NCBI GenBank assembly: GCA_023376005.1
Contig: CM042156.1
Span: forward strand, 46,779,159-46,843,158
Origin: Doryteuthis pealeii
Lineage: Eukaryota; Mollusca; Cephalopoda; Myopsida; Loliginidae
Reading direction: 5' to 3'
DNA length: 64,000 bases
Made by a program: the position numbers and the translations under genes. Positions 41,017 through 51,195 of this stretch are shown piece after piece. Under the pieces are notes generated by a model. It ran no database searches, had not been told where the DNA came from, and saw only the letters and a program-made list of their open reading frames with translations. Position 1 is the stretch's first letter. Every line of letters begins with the position of its first letter.

Positions 41017-41262
41017 AGGGCTGATTTAGCTCAGTCGGTAGAGCATCCACCAAGGAACCATAATGTTTTGGGTTTGCTACGTGCCTTCGACAACTCAACG
41101 CATGAGTATCACAGCTTGAATCTATGTGGTAAAGTAGAGAGTTGATGGTAGGTGTGGCACTCCACTTCAGATGCAAAAACAATTTCCCTGGTCTAGCCCT
41201 AGTGGAAAGGGGATAGACTCTCTCGCTATCTGGCTGATACCGACTAATAGGCCACTTCATCA
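41017..41262 (+). mobile_element. SINE-A with intact box A
   Basis: Head GATTTAGCTCAGTCGGTAGA carries a canonical box A (TAGCTCAGTCGG); box B is decayed (TTTTGGGTTTGCTACG). The body GTGGAAAGGGGATAGACTCT is conserved. Confidence 0.8.
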
Positions 41263-41325
41263 ACTTTACTTTTTTTTAATACTTTTATCATCAAGATTTA
41301 ATATATTCAGAAATTCTCCAATGAC

Positions 41326-41329
<4 letters not shown>

Positions 41330-41366
<37 letters not shown>

Positions 41367-41440
41367 ATGAAGGTAACTTTTTTGCCAAATGAGTTTTTGA
41401 TTTGATGTGATCTTTTGATAGTATCAACCCTAGAAATGTC
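41330..41440 (+). repeat. (TA)n plus inverted LINE fragment
   Basis: TA at 41331-41354. From 41366, GAAGGTAACTTTTTTGCCAA to AGTATCAACCCTAGAAATG is the reverse complement of 43003-43072. Confidence 0.8.
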
Positions 41441-41697
41441 ACTCAGTATTTTACAAACTATTTCATTTCATCTACTAGAAAACTAGTCTGCCTCGTTAGA
41501 TGCCACCACACAGGGATTCATAACTGACTCATCTTCATGATTGTAAAATAATTTTTTTTTTAACAAAAAAAAAAAAAGGAAATCCTTTAATAACTTTTTA
41601 TTTGGTCAGGAGATGGAAAACTTTGAATTCAAATCTGTTAAATTCTGCTTAAGAAATTGACCATGTGTCATGTCCTATTTATGTTTAGGGGTTGGTA
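41441..41697 (+). mobile_element. unique sequence, then SINE-B 3' fragment
   Basis: 41612-41697 contains CTTTGAATTCAAATCTGTTA, CTTAAGAAATTGACCATGTG and the end GGGGTTGGTAAA. Helitron copy 2 inserted directly at its end. Confidence 0.65.
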
Positions 41698-41699
41698 AA

Positions 41700-42328
41700 T
41701 CTTATTATAATGGAGATTGTGTGTTTTTCTGTCTGTAACCGAAACTATATTACTACTCAAGTCACAATTCCCTTAATTATTTACATCAAATTCTCCATGA
41801 TTTCATTCTTTTAAACCTTAAGTTATTAATAAAATTGTTTTACATTATTAATACTGTTATCTACGTACTAATAACCTGCAATTGTATTTATATATACAAC
41901 AAAATAGCGGTTTACAGTTTGAACGAGAAGGCTAATTTGCATATTGATATTTAAAATTTTATTTTAATAAATATGTGCTTGGTATTATTGATTTCTAATT
42001 GTTTGGTTTATCTTAAGAAATATAAACAAAATCTCGTGGATAAATCTTAAAAGAAATTTATTTACAAGAAGAAATAACTGTAATATTATCCTTTACTTCC
42101 TATTTTAACTAAATAGTTAAATTAGGAAAATTTACCAATAAAAGAGGGAGTAATGGAAAATGATGAATAGTTAGTTTCAAAGTTTTTCTATTTTTCGATT
42201 ATACCCCCTCTGTTGCAGATCTTTTTATCTGCATTCTTAGTCAGTTTCATTAGCCTTTCTAATTTAATATGAATTTTATTATATCAAAACTTAAAATACT
42301 TGCACCCGGAGGGTGCATATATTGCTAG
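41700..42328 (+). mobile_element. non-autonomous Helitron, family 1, copy 2 (best preserved)
   Basis: Starts TCTTATTATAATGGAG after a host A, and ends with the hairpin GCACCCGGAGGGTGC (42302-42316), the spacer ATATATTG and CTAG (42325-42328) before a host T. All four Helitron hallmarks are present. It is 629 bp and AT-rich, and has no Rep/helicase. It lies between a SINE-B end and the 42329-42418 duplicate. Confidence 0.9.
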
Positions 42329-42418
42329 TATATATAACAAAAATATAGGAGAAAAAGTGGAGACACCTCAGTTTTGGTGTTTTCAGAAGAGTAAGATCCC
42401 TGTAGCATAGAAATTAGT
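42329..42418 (-). repeat. inverted duplicate of 40056-40138
   Basis: See the partner. Its border coincides exactly with the Helitron end at 42328. Confidence 0.85.
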
Positions 42419-42548
42419 ATTTTTTCATATTTTTTTTAGTATTATGTTTATTTTTGCAATATCTAAAGCAGTTGAATTACAAGATAACCAAACTTTGTCA
42501 ATATAGTGAATCACCCACAACCTCAAAAGCTAGACCTGATCTTCTTGG

Positions 42549-42552
<4 letters not shown>

Positions 42553-42583
<31 letters not shown>
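42553..42583. repeat. poly-A run
   Basis: About 30 A, bounded by similar words (AGACCTGATCTTCTTG and AGACCTGAAGATCTAG). Confidence 0.8.
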
Positions 42584-42584
<1 letters not shown>

Positions 42585-42648
42585 CCTGAAGATCTAGAAT
42601 TTGTGCTAAAGCTAAAGTATTACAATTTCCTGATGACTTTTATTGAGA

Positions 42649-43072
42649 AGAATATAATAATGAAATTTATTGTGTACAGTGCTCAGGTGGACCACAACTC
42701 ATCAAAGGCTCATATATAGTACATAGAATTATGTATTAGTGTCAGGAACATGAACAGCGTACAGTAATAATATATATGTATATGTGCACGTGTGTGCATA
42801 TGTGTGTGGAAGGAGTATCAGGTATAGTGTTGGTGGACTACAGGAAGCATGGAGGCTTTGAAAGATGTAGTGTTTCGGCAGCCCACAACGGATGCAGGCA
42901 GCTTATTCCATGCCTCGGCAACTCTGTGCGTGAAAAAACGTTTCTGAAAGTCATGTTAGTTATGTGTTATTCTTGCAAATTCTGTCTCTAAGCAGTGACA
43001 TTTCTAAGGTTGATACTATCAAAAGATCACATCAAATCAAAAACTCATTTGGCAAAAAAGTTACCTTCATTA
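42649..43072 (-). mobile_element. LINE 3' end (CR1/Jockey-like), decayed
   Basis: The minus strand encodes DFQKRFFTHRVAEAWNKLPA and TTSFKASML, the conserved C-terminal block (FF..R....WN.LP) of CR1/Jockey-type ORF2, then a 3'UTR ending in AATAAATTTCATTATT. Upstream frames are broken. A second copy lies at 48779-49005 and an isolated piece at 41366-41440. Confidence 0.75.
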
Positions 43073-43078
43073 TATTTA

Positions 43079-43500
43079 CTAGCAAAATAAAAAACGCCCT
43101 CTGGGCGATGTAAAATAAATATTGGCTGAGGGGATGGGAGTTGAAAATTTAATATCAGAGAGTTTGTATAATAAGTAAAGTAAAATCATCAAATTTATTA
43201 AAGGAGTAAAAAATAAAATAAATTTATTAAAGGAGTAAAAAATTAAAAAATTGAAATGGAAACTTAGTTCTGATAACTTTAAATATATATCAAAATAAAA
43301 CAAACTATATATAGATAGATAATACCAGGTATGTATTTATTAAAACTTGGTTAAATAAACCAATGAGGACTGTCTAACATTGCATGCTCAAATTTTGAGT
43401 GTATTTATTCTTGTTATGACGTTTTACATAGTGTGACGTAATCAGTGACGTCATTTTTGTTACAGACAAAAACCGGAAGCAAATCTCCATTATTAATAGA
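43079..43500 (-). mobile_element. non-autonomous Helitron, family 2
   Basis: On the minus strand it starts TCTATTAATAATGGAGATTT after a host A and ends in the hairpin CGCCCAGAGGGCG, the spacer TTTTTTATTTTG and CTAG (43079-43082), then host T. Only the 5' 20-odd bases and a short TCTGTAAC motif resemble family 1; the interior differs, with CGTCAC/TGACGTCA motifs. It is 422 bp and non-coding. Confidence 0.8.
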
Positions 43501-43885
43501 TATATAAAAAAAAATAAGAGAAAAATACCAGGATTCTTGGTGAATAAAAAAAAAGTGTGAAATTGACAAAGCCTAGTTAGATAGAGAAACTGGTAAAATC
43601 CAAATCTTTTCAAGTGAAAAAGGTTTTTATGTTCTAAGAATTAATCAATTTGAAAGGCAAAAGCTTTATTTCACAATTTCAAGGACACACTCAGTGGACT
43701 ATCTTTTAAATTATTTATCTTTAGGCATGACAGAGGGAGAGAAATGACGACAATTTGGATTTATATTCAGATTAACAAACAATCAATGATTCTCCCCTTT
43801 TGGAAAGAACACTCTTCCAAGATATATATATATATATATAAGATTTTTGGATGTTTGTTTTTTAGAAGCATTGTTGAATAAAGTA
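43501..43885. other. stretch without a recognised feature
   Basis: AT-rich; TA tract at 43821-43840. No gene recognised. Confidence 0.5.
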
Positions 43886-43887
43886 TA

Positions 43888-44085
43888 TATTATATTTTTG
43901 CTTGAAGGCAATTACAATGCATGTATCGCATAAAATTCGATACTTATAGAAAATGAACTTGACAAGTGTAATCCCGGCAAAGGATCGCTCGGTGTGTAGA
44001 ATTATTTATAAAAAAGTATAAAATTTTATGTGATACATGCATTGTATTTGCCTTCAAGCAAATATATATATGTATATATATAAAT
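43888..44085. repeat. foldback, arms of about 65 bp
   Basis: TTTTTGCTTGAAGGCAATTA...GCATGTATCGCATAAAATT pairs with ATTTTATGTGATACATGCAT...TTGCCTTCAAGCAAATA; a unique spacer with ATCCCGGCAAAGGATCGC lies between. TA repeats on both outer sides. Confidence 0.85.
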
Positions 44086-44304
44086 AAATATATATATATT
44101 TATAATATTACTTTCAAAGAAGAAAAACTTAAAATCATCCAGTTATATTTTTATTTTGACCAGAAACTCAAAAAATAAGTCTAGCCTCATCAGACTGGTT
44201 TTACAAATACAGGGAAATCTCAAAAAATAAAAATATATTGCTCTGTATATAATTTGATTTATTATTATACATTGAGCTTTTTTAGGGGACTCATTCAAAT
44301 CAAG

Positions 44305-44569
44305 ATAGTTTTTTAATTTAGTTCGTCCTGGGATACATGGATTTGATTTGCAGGAGTCCTTTGGAAATTTGATGGGTCCCAACTAAAGTTTCTTAATAAA
44401 TTGCAGAGTTTTTATCTATGAACAACTTAAGCTGTCTAACCTCTACCACCCCATACAGTGTAATTCGTTTCCAAGAAGAAAAAAAATACTGGGATGCATG
44501 GTTACAATTTTTCTGTATCCTTTTAGATTTTTATGCATCAGTGCAGAGGACGTGTAGCTATCAGCATCT
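44305..44569. mobile_element. MITE-M copy 5, diverged
   Basis: TTAATTTAGTTCGTCCTGGG, GGGTCCCAACTAAAGTTTC and AGCTATCAGCATCTC match copies 1 and 4; the left terminus is worn and an internal part is deleted. Confidence 0.7.
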
Positions 44570-45210
44570 CTCTCTCATATATATTAGACAAAATGTGATC
44601 ATTGAATAACCCATTGAGCTCTGGGTAGATCAGCGGGATTAATGAAAAGTGAGTTTGTAAATTGAATTAATTTTTAAAATATATACAGCCGGTTAATTAA
44701 AAAAAAAAAAAAAAAAAAAAAACTCATTTTGTAAGATCTCTAAGAAAGGGAACACTAGACCCAGAAGCTACAGGCTAGCTGCTTCTGAAACTTAATAACA
44801 AATATATTTCACACTCTCAAATCACTCTTTACCTCATAGAGAAACTAACATATATAACGAGGAGGTACTCAAGATATACATAAAGAGGGGAAAAACGACA
44901 GGCAGAATGTGAAGTAAGAGAGGTCAGTTTTTGACTTAATTGCAAATTACAACTAATTAGAACCAATTAAAATGGATTTTTTTTTCAAACATAACTCTGT
45001 CCTAGAACTAAGGAATATTTTGATATGAACTGTGTCATTAAACTACATAGGAAAAAAGCCTTTAGCAAACAATCATTGATTCACTCAGCTTTAGCATAAC
45101 AATAGATTACACTGTTAACTGATGGTTCCAAAGTCATAACTAACACATTTGATCACGACTGAGTACTCAACTATTTCAGCCTTGTGTCAGACTAAAGCTT
45201 ACAAAATATC
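44570..45210. other. stretch without a recognised feature
   Basis: A 23-A run at 44700-44722. No gene recognised. Confidence 0.5.
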
Positions 45211-45212
45211 TT

Positions 45213-45762
45213 CAAGGGTAGATCAAAAAGAAATGCCATTTTCTTTATTTCATGTGAAGTCTTTTTTTATAAAAGTAAGGCCTACATTGAGACCCTAACG
45301 AGGCTCAGAGCAAGAATTCAATGAGTAAGACCCAACTTGCCAATCGACAATGTCCTCATTCTGCATGAAAATTCTCGACCACACACAAGCATCAGGACAA
45401 GGAAAAAAAAATCGCCTCATCCGGATGGTCAACTTTACCGCATCTTCCTTACTCACCAGATTTAACGCCTTCTGACTATCATCTCTTCGGACACATGAAA
45501 GGGGGTTTGAGAGGCAAACATTATTCCAGTGACGAGGAAATTAAATCTGTAGTGAAGAAGTGGCTCAAAGAACAGTCAACAGAATAGGGATACATGCTCT
45601 CATTTGAAGGTGGAACATTGCTATTGAGAGAAACGGTGACTATGTGGCGAAGTAGGGATGTGATCCACAGGGGACTAGCTTCATTTTGATGTATGATACA
45701 TATTCCTGTGTTGGTAATTATACATGTCAAACAAAATGGCATTAATTTTTGACTCACCCTCG
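45213..45762 (+). pseudogene. deleted mariner element with transposase 3' end
   Basis: Ends CAAGGGTAGATCAAAAAGAA and, inverted, CGAGGGTGAGTCAAAAATTA form worn TIRs. Between them, 45361-45655 encodes the C-terminal catalytic part of mariner transposase: LHENSRPHTSIRTRKK, then after a frameshift in an A run IASSGWSTLPHLPYSPDLTP, SDYHLFGHMKGGLRGKHYSS and, past more breaks, RWNIAIERNGDYVAK. The second catalytic aspartate of the D,D34D triad (HDN in mariners) is HEN here. The N-terminal half is missing, so it cannot code for an active enzyme. Confidence 0.85.
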
Positions 45763-46186
45763 TACTTGGACACCAAAAATAAAATTTTATAAATATCTAT
45801 AAAAAATATTCTTATTTTTGAATTAGTACATAGTCTTATTTTTAGTTACATAGTTTCACGGCTGTAGAGAGTTTGGTAACTAATGATATCGTTTTGATTG
45901 TATCATGTTCCACTAGAAATAATAAAATCCTGGCATCTTTGGTTTAGAAAAAATTTCTTTTGGTGGGGGGAACTTATTTATAGACAGTACTAGACGTGTG
46001 TGTGTGTGTATAAGGTGAGGGGCATTTTTATTCTCAAACCCAAAAGTGCCAAAAATTAAAGTTGACTGACTAGATTAAAATTATTTTGGTTCAATCCCAA
46101 TCACCAGCAGCAAATTATTCTGACAATGATGTAAATAAACACTGAAATAGCCAAAGTTACAAAACTTGTTAGCAAATCTAATATTG
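45763..46186. other. stretch without a recognised feature
   Basis: AT-rich; TG tract near 45998. No gene recognised. Confidence 0.5.
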
Positions 46187-46380
46187 GCTGTATGCAGGGC
46201 CGGTGGTGCGTAATAACCCCCAAACTCCCTGACCGTGGTAGCCCTAGCCAGCTTGGAGCCTGTAGAAGGGTGGGTTTCATATATATTTTTTTATGAATAC
46301 TACTTTATGAAAATAGACATGTAGCAGATTCGATAGGGGGGAGTGAGATATGAAACCTCAGCACCGGCCCTGGATGTATG
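46187..46380. mobile_element. hAT-like MITE with 8-bp duplication
   Basis: Element 46195-46372 (178 bp) begins CAGGGCCGGTGGTG and ends CAGCACCGGCCCTG. The flanks GCTGTATG (46187-46194) and GATGTATG (46373-46380) match at seven of eight positions. CAGGG-type ends and an 8-bp target are typical of hAT. Confidence 0.85.
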
Positions 46381-46661
46381 CTTATTTTCTTTCAGACCTT
46401 TTTTTATTCCCCCAAAATGAGAACTGTAAAATGGATCCATCGGACTGAGTTCAAATTCTAGCCGAGGTAGTTAGTACCCATTGTGAAGAAAAAAAACAAA
46501 AAAAACACACGTTTTCTGAATATATCAGTTCAGGGATTACTCCTTTCTGTTGGTAAGTATCTAACTAAAAACGAATTAAAATTAATTAAATCGATTATTT
46601 AAGGTGAATTTTTTGTTTTAATCGAAAATTAGTAACATAATGAGCATCAGTTTATATAATA

Positions 46662-46690
46662 CACACACACACACACACACAACACACACA
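46662..46690. repeat. (CA)n microsatellite
   Basis: CA tract broken once; borders the palindrome. 46381-46661 is AT-rich with no feature. Confidence 0.85.
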
Positions 46691-46695
46691 TATAT

Positions 46696-46972
46696 ATTTT
46701 TGGAGGATATGTGCTTAATTGAAGTCATACCTAATTTTGAAAATTAATTAGTTAATAATTAATGAATTTAGGCGGGCATATATGTTCAAATGTAAGGCTA
46801 AACAAATTGAGAAAATGTCAATCCCTGAATGTACATTTCGACCTATTCAGGGATTGACATTTTCTCGATTTTCCATATTTGAACATATATGCCCACCTAA
46901 ATTCATTAATTATTAACTAATTAATTTTTAAAATTAGGTATGACTTCAATTAAGCACATATCCTCCAAAAAT
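46696..46972. repeat. palindrome with arms of about 130 bp
   Basis: TTTTTGGAGGATATGTGCTT...CATATATGTTCAAAT and, inside, GAGAAAATGTCAATCCCTGA pair with their reverse complements on the right. The centre holds TGTACATTTCGACCTATTCA, whose minus strand (CTGAATAGGTCGAAATG) recalls a collapsed hammerhead core. The right border is followed by TTGTCGGC. Confidence 0.85.
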
Positions 46973-47050
46973 TGTCGGCTTAAAGCCATATAAAAATAAA
47001 CACATTTGTTTGTTTACTTAACCTCATATACATATATATACATATACATA

Positions 47051-47311
47051 TACAGGCGGGATGCAAAAGTCGGTATACAGTAAAATAAAGAGAACTTTAC
47101 CTACAACTAATAGAAGTGTTATAATAAAAATTATGAAAGTAAAAATATTAAAAATCATAACAATGATTCTAATGAATAAAATGAATTCTAGTTCTAAATG
47201 AATCCTCGTACCAATATTTTAAAACTGGTATAATCTTTACCTTGTAACTTATATTATTTGCAGGTAAAGTTTTGTTATCATTACTGTATACCTACTTTTG
47301 CACCCCCTGTA
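47051..47311. mobile_element. Tc1/mariner-like MITE, TA flanks
   Basis: Element 47053-47309 begins CAGGCGGGATGCAAAAGTCG and ends, inverted, CAGGGGGTGCAAAAGTAGG; both continue GTATACAGTAA. TA lies on each side. It is 257 bp with no ORF. Confidence 0.85.
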
Positions 47312-47323
47312 TATATATATATA

Positions 47324-47914
47324 TCTTATTATAATGGAGATTGTATGCTTTTCTGTCTGTAACCGAAACTATATTACTACTCATATCACTATTCCCTTAG
47401 TTATTGACATCACATTTTCCATGATTGTATTTTTATTTAAACCTCAATTATTAATAAAATTGTTTTACATTAACCATATCTACATACTGACAACATGCAA
47501 TTAAATTTATATATACAACAAAATAGTGGTTTACTGTGTGAATGGGAAGGCTAATTTGCATATTGATATTAAAAATGTGATTTTATTAAATATGTGCTTA
47601 GTATTATTGGTTTCTAACTGTTTGGTTTTATTTTAATGAATATAAGCAAAAATCTCTTCAATGAATCTTAAATGAAATCCATTAACAAGATAAAATAACT
47701 GTCATTTTATTATTTACTTCCTCTTTTAACTAAATACTTAAATTAGAAAAAATAACAATGAAAGACGAGAGTGATGGAAGAGTAAGTTTCAGTTGTTCTA
47801 TTTTTTATTATACTCCCTCTGTTTCAAATCTTTTTATCGGTATTTAGTTTCATTAGCCTTTCTAATTTAATATAATATTTTATTACATTAAACTTAAATA
47901 CTTGCTACCGGAGG

Positions 47915-47926
<12 letters not shown>
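47324..47926 (+). mobile_element. non-autonomous Helitron, family 1, copy 3
   Basis: Starts TCTTATTATAATGGAG after A. The terminal hairpin is mutated (GCTACCGGAGGGTGC, 47904-47918) and the CTAG end has dissolved into (TA)n. The interior aligns with the other two copies throughout. Confidence 0.85.

Positions 47927-47970
<44 letters not shown>
47919..47970. repeat. (TA)n microsatellite
   Basis: About 25 TA units between the Helitron and the large palindrome. Confidence 0.95.
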
Positions 47971-47973
<3 letters not shown>

Positions 47974-48418
47974 GAAAAAATTAGTAAAGAAAAGAAATGT
48001 AGATGGATAAAAATGACTTATCGATATCACTTTTAATCGATATCACTTACACATGTGTTTCGGTCTGTTTATCAAAATGTATACGGATTTACGTTATTAT
48101 TATTATTAAAATAATCAGATGGAGTTGAAATGATGATGATAATAATAATAATAGGAAAAATGCATAAAATGCCGACCTTCATCAGGCAAAATCTGTTTAC
48201 GGAACATTTTATGCATTTTTCCTATTATTATTATCATCATCATTTCAACTCTATTTGATTATTTTAATAATAATAATAACGTAAATCCATATACATTTTG
48301 ATAAACAGACCGAAACACATGTGTAAGTGATATCAATTAAAAGTGATATCGATAAAATTCATTTTTATCCATCTACATTTCTTTTCTTTACTCATTTTTT
48401 CCTCATATTGTCGGATTC
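47967..48418. repeat. largest palindrome, arms of about 200 bp
   Basis: From GAGGAAAAAATTAGTAAAG on the left to CTTTACTCATTTTTTCCTC on the right, nearly every base is mirrored, with a loop of about 33 bases (48173-48206). The loop reads, on the minus strand, GCCTGATGAAGGTCGG, and the arm supplies GACCGAAAC, so the two parts of a hammerhead-like core are present but separated by about 110 bases. TTGTCGGATTCATTTCCC follows the right arm. Confidence 0.9.
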
Positions 48419-48778
48419 ATTTCCCATTCTCACACACACATATATTATATATATATATATATATATAGCATATGTAATTTATTTCTAATACAATTTAAAC
48501 CATTAAATTCAAGTTGTACAAAATTGTACAACCCCATTACATTTAGAAAAAATGTACTGTCCTATCACATGAGAAATCAATACAAAAGTGTAAATAAAGT
48601 TTTCCTTACAGTGTCAGGTCATGATTAGTGACATCAAAAGGTAAATCTGGTTTGTTTAAAGCCAAAATGACCTTAACAGTCAATCGTATAGTAATCTATC
48701 TGGCCCATATGATCTAAAGAGGAGGAATCCCCATGCTGTAGTAGGTAACATGCTGAAGTACGATATTATTCTTTTATA
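48419..48778. other. (CA)/(TA) tract and unique sequence
   Basis: Microsatellite at 48431-48468, then AT-rich sequence without a recognised feature. Confidence 0.5.
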
Positions 48779-49005
48779 ATAATGAAATTTATTGTGCACA
48801 GTGCTTAGGTGCACCACAACTCATCAAAGTCTCATGTCTAGTACACAGAATAATGTATTGGTGTCAGGAACATGAACAGTTTACAGTAATAATATACATG
48901 TATGTATGCGCGTGTGTGTGGAGAGGGGTATCAGGTATAGTGTTGGCGAACTACAGGAAGCATGGAGGCTTTGAAAGATGCAGTTTTTTTCGGCAGCCTA
49001 CAACG
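48779..49005 (-). mobile_element. LINE 3' end, second copy
   Basis: Colinear with 42649-42895 (AATGAAATTTATTGTG, GGAACATGAACAGTTTACAG, AAGCATGGAGGCTTTGAAAG), truncated inside the WNKLP region. Confidence 0.75.
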
Positions 49006-49007
49006 GA

Positions 49008-49168
49008 CGCAGATATCGTAATAAACAAGTTCAAACTCTCGTCATGCTATTACGTTACCTTTGAAAAGGTACTAATCCCCTCATCCCAAGGGTTAAATAT
49101 AACCACTACTGTTCATCTACGAGAAAGGATTTGGCATTAAATAATCCACAAATGTTGATATAACATTT
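49008..49168 (+). mobile_element. SINE-C, plus-strand copy
   Basis: Box-B-like AAGTTCAAACTCTCG, TGCTATTACGTTACCTTTG, ATAACCACTACTGTTCATC and tail CACAAATGTTGATATAACAT. It is joined directly to the LINE end. Confidence 0.65.
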
Positions 49169-49215
49169 AAAAAAAAGAAAACAAAAACACAACACCAATA
49201 CAAAATGTGATCCAG

Positions 49216-49499
49216 AAATGCTGATAGGTATGCGTTCTGCGTCCTTGACGCACAAAAATCTAAGAGGACGCAGTAAAATCGTATCCATGCATCCCAGTGT
49301 TTTTCTTTTATCTTCTCTTGCCATTTCAAGCTAACTGTAAATACATTTCAATAGTTTCTTAGAAATGAATTACACAGAATAGGTTACAAGGTGGGAGTTA
49401 GGGGCTTTAGTTGGGACCCATAAATTTTCCCGGGGGACCCATTCAAAGCAAATATGTGCGTCCCAGGACGCACTAAATCAAAACGTTATCAGCATCACT
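49216..49499. mobile_element. MITE-M copy 6 (best preserved interior)
   Basis: AATGCTGATAGGTATGCGTT to CGTTATCAGCATCACTGG. The word GACGCA or its complement TGCGTC occurs repeatedly near both ends, suggesting subterminal repeats that a transposase could bind. Confidence 0.8.
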
Positions 49500-51190
49500 G
49501 GTGATCTAAATATTTCTATCAGATTGTTTTAGGTTTGTTAAGTTTAAAAGAATACAAAAAACTTTTAGTTTTAGAAAAAGAAAAAGAAAAAAAAAAGTGT
49601 CGATCAAGAGGAGTTAGTGGTCGATAGGTACCACCAATTTGACCCTGTGCAATTTACCCCCCCTACATTTAACACAATGAAACTTGCAGAAAAATTAATA
49701 TTTTCTTGAAAAATTTTTTCCATTCGAAAGAAAAAACATTAAATAAACTCCTGATGATTTTTTAAATTTTTTATCAGCATACGAAAATAATGAAAATTAT
49801 GATTGAAAAACAATGTTTTCATTTTTGCACTGTTAAATCAACTGAAATTTAACGTAGTTAAAAACAAGTTACGATAAGAGGATTTTTTAAAAATTCTATG
49901 AAAAATCAATTAATGGTCCGATTTTCACGAAAATTTCCATAAATGTTTACCATTGGATGGAAATACATCTGAAATAGTTTTTTTCTAAAATATATTAGGG
50001 GAAATATATTTTTACGATGTCTATTACCCCCCTATTTTATTTTATGAGATAAAAAAAAAATGATGTGGAAAAAAAATTTGATCCTTTTTTTCTATAAAGA
50101 TAAGAGTCTGAATAACTATATCAATGAAATTTTATAACGTACCGAATTATAGTTTTTTTAGGAAAAAATAATGAAATCGGAAATAAAAAGTGCAAAAAAA
50201 ATGTCATAATATTAATATTTGAAAACTTTTTTTTCTTATGTAATTGGTATGTACTATATTCTATTAAATTGTCAAAAAAAAAAAATTTTTTTAAGAAATT
50301 AATTTTTACGAGATTTTCAATCTTTTGTGTGATTAAATATTTTATTTTCTGCGTGAAATAAATTAAAATTTTTTTTTTCCTGTGGAAAAAAATCAAAATT
50401 TTCACGGATATTTAAAAACATGAATTTTATAATTCAGGTGAACTAAAAGTTGGTCCGATCCGTGCTCGATTAATATTTTTAAAAGAATTTGTAATTTTTA
50501 TTGTTGAATAGTAATGTGTGATTCTTAGAATGTACGGAAGAGCAAAACTGACATATGACGAGACGCTTCTCGGTAACTAAAGTTTGTTTTTCTGAGCGTA
50601 AAAAAATATTTCATTTAACTTTTACGACCAATTAGAATAAAAATAATATATTGAATGATTGTTTTATCAGTTTTTCTCTTAGAAAAAATATTCAAATTTT
50701 CATTTTATTTTCGATTTAAGAATTAATACTAAAACCGAAGACATTTTTTAACGTCAATTTCACTGCGAAATTTTAAGATTAAAGTTTTTCAAGTTTATTC
50801 ATAGTAAATTGTAATATTAAAGTTTTTAAAGATTTTATTCATTTTAAATTGTAATATTAAAGTTTTTAAAGATTTTATTCATTTTAATAGAAAAAATTTG
50901 GCTAAAAAAGTTTGTCCGTTACACCCATCCGTACTTAGATGCATAACTGTAAGAGGGTAATAATATGTATTTCTTTCTCTCTAAATCGCGGCCTGAAAAT
51001 TACCCTTTCGCACGTAATATGGATAGGTTTGTTTATTTTTTAAGATAACGATGTAATTTTTCCCAACCGGATAATTTGATCTTTGAATTAACTATTTTTC
51101 TTTGTAACAACCCTGTACGATCTTTTTTTGACGAGATTTTTGATAAACAAAGTTCGGAAATATCTATTTCCGTTTTATTCAAGATGACCT
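49500..51190. other. AT-rich region without a recognised feature
   Basis: No SINE or MITE copy was recognised. About 28 bases (AATATTAAAGTTTTTAAAGA) are doubled at 50813-50880. The word GGTACCACC at 49637 recurs inverted at 51198. No convincing ORF. Confidence 0.5.
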
Positions 51191-51195
51191 AAACG

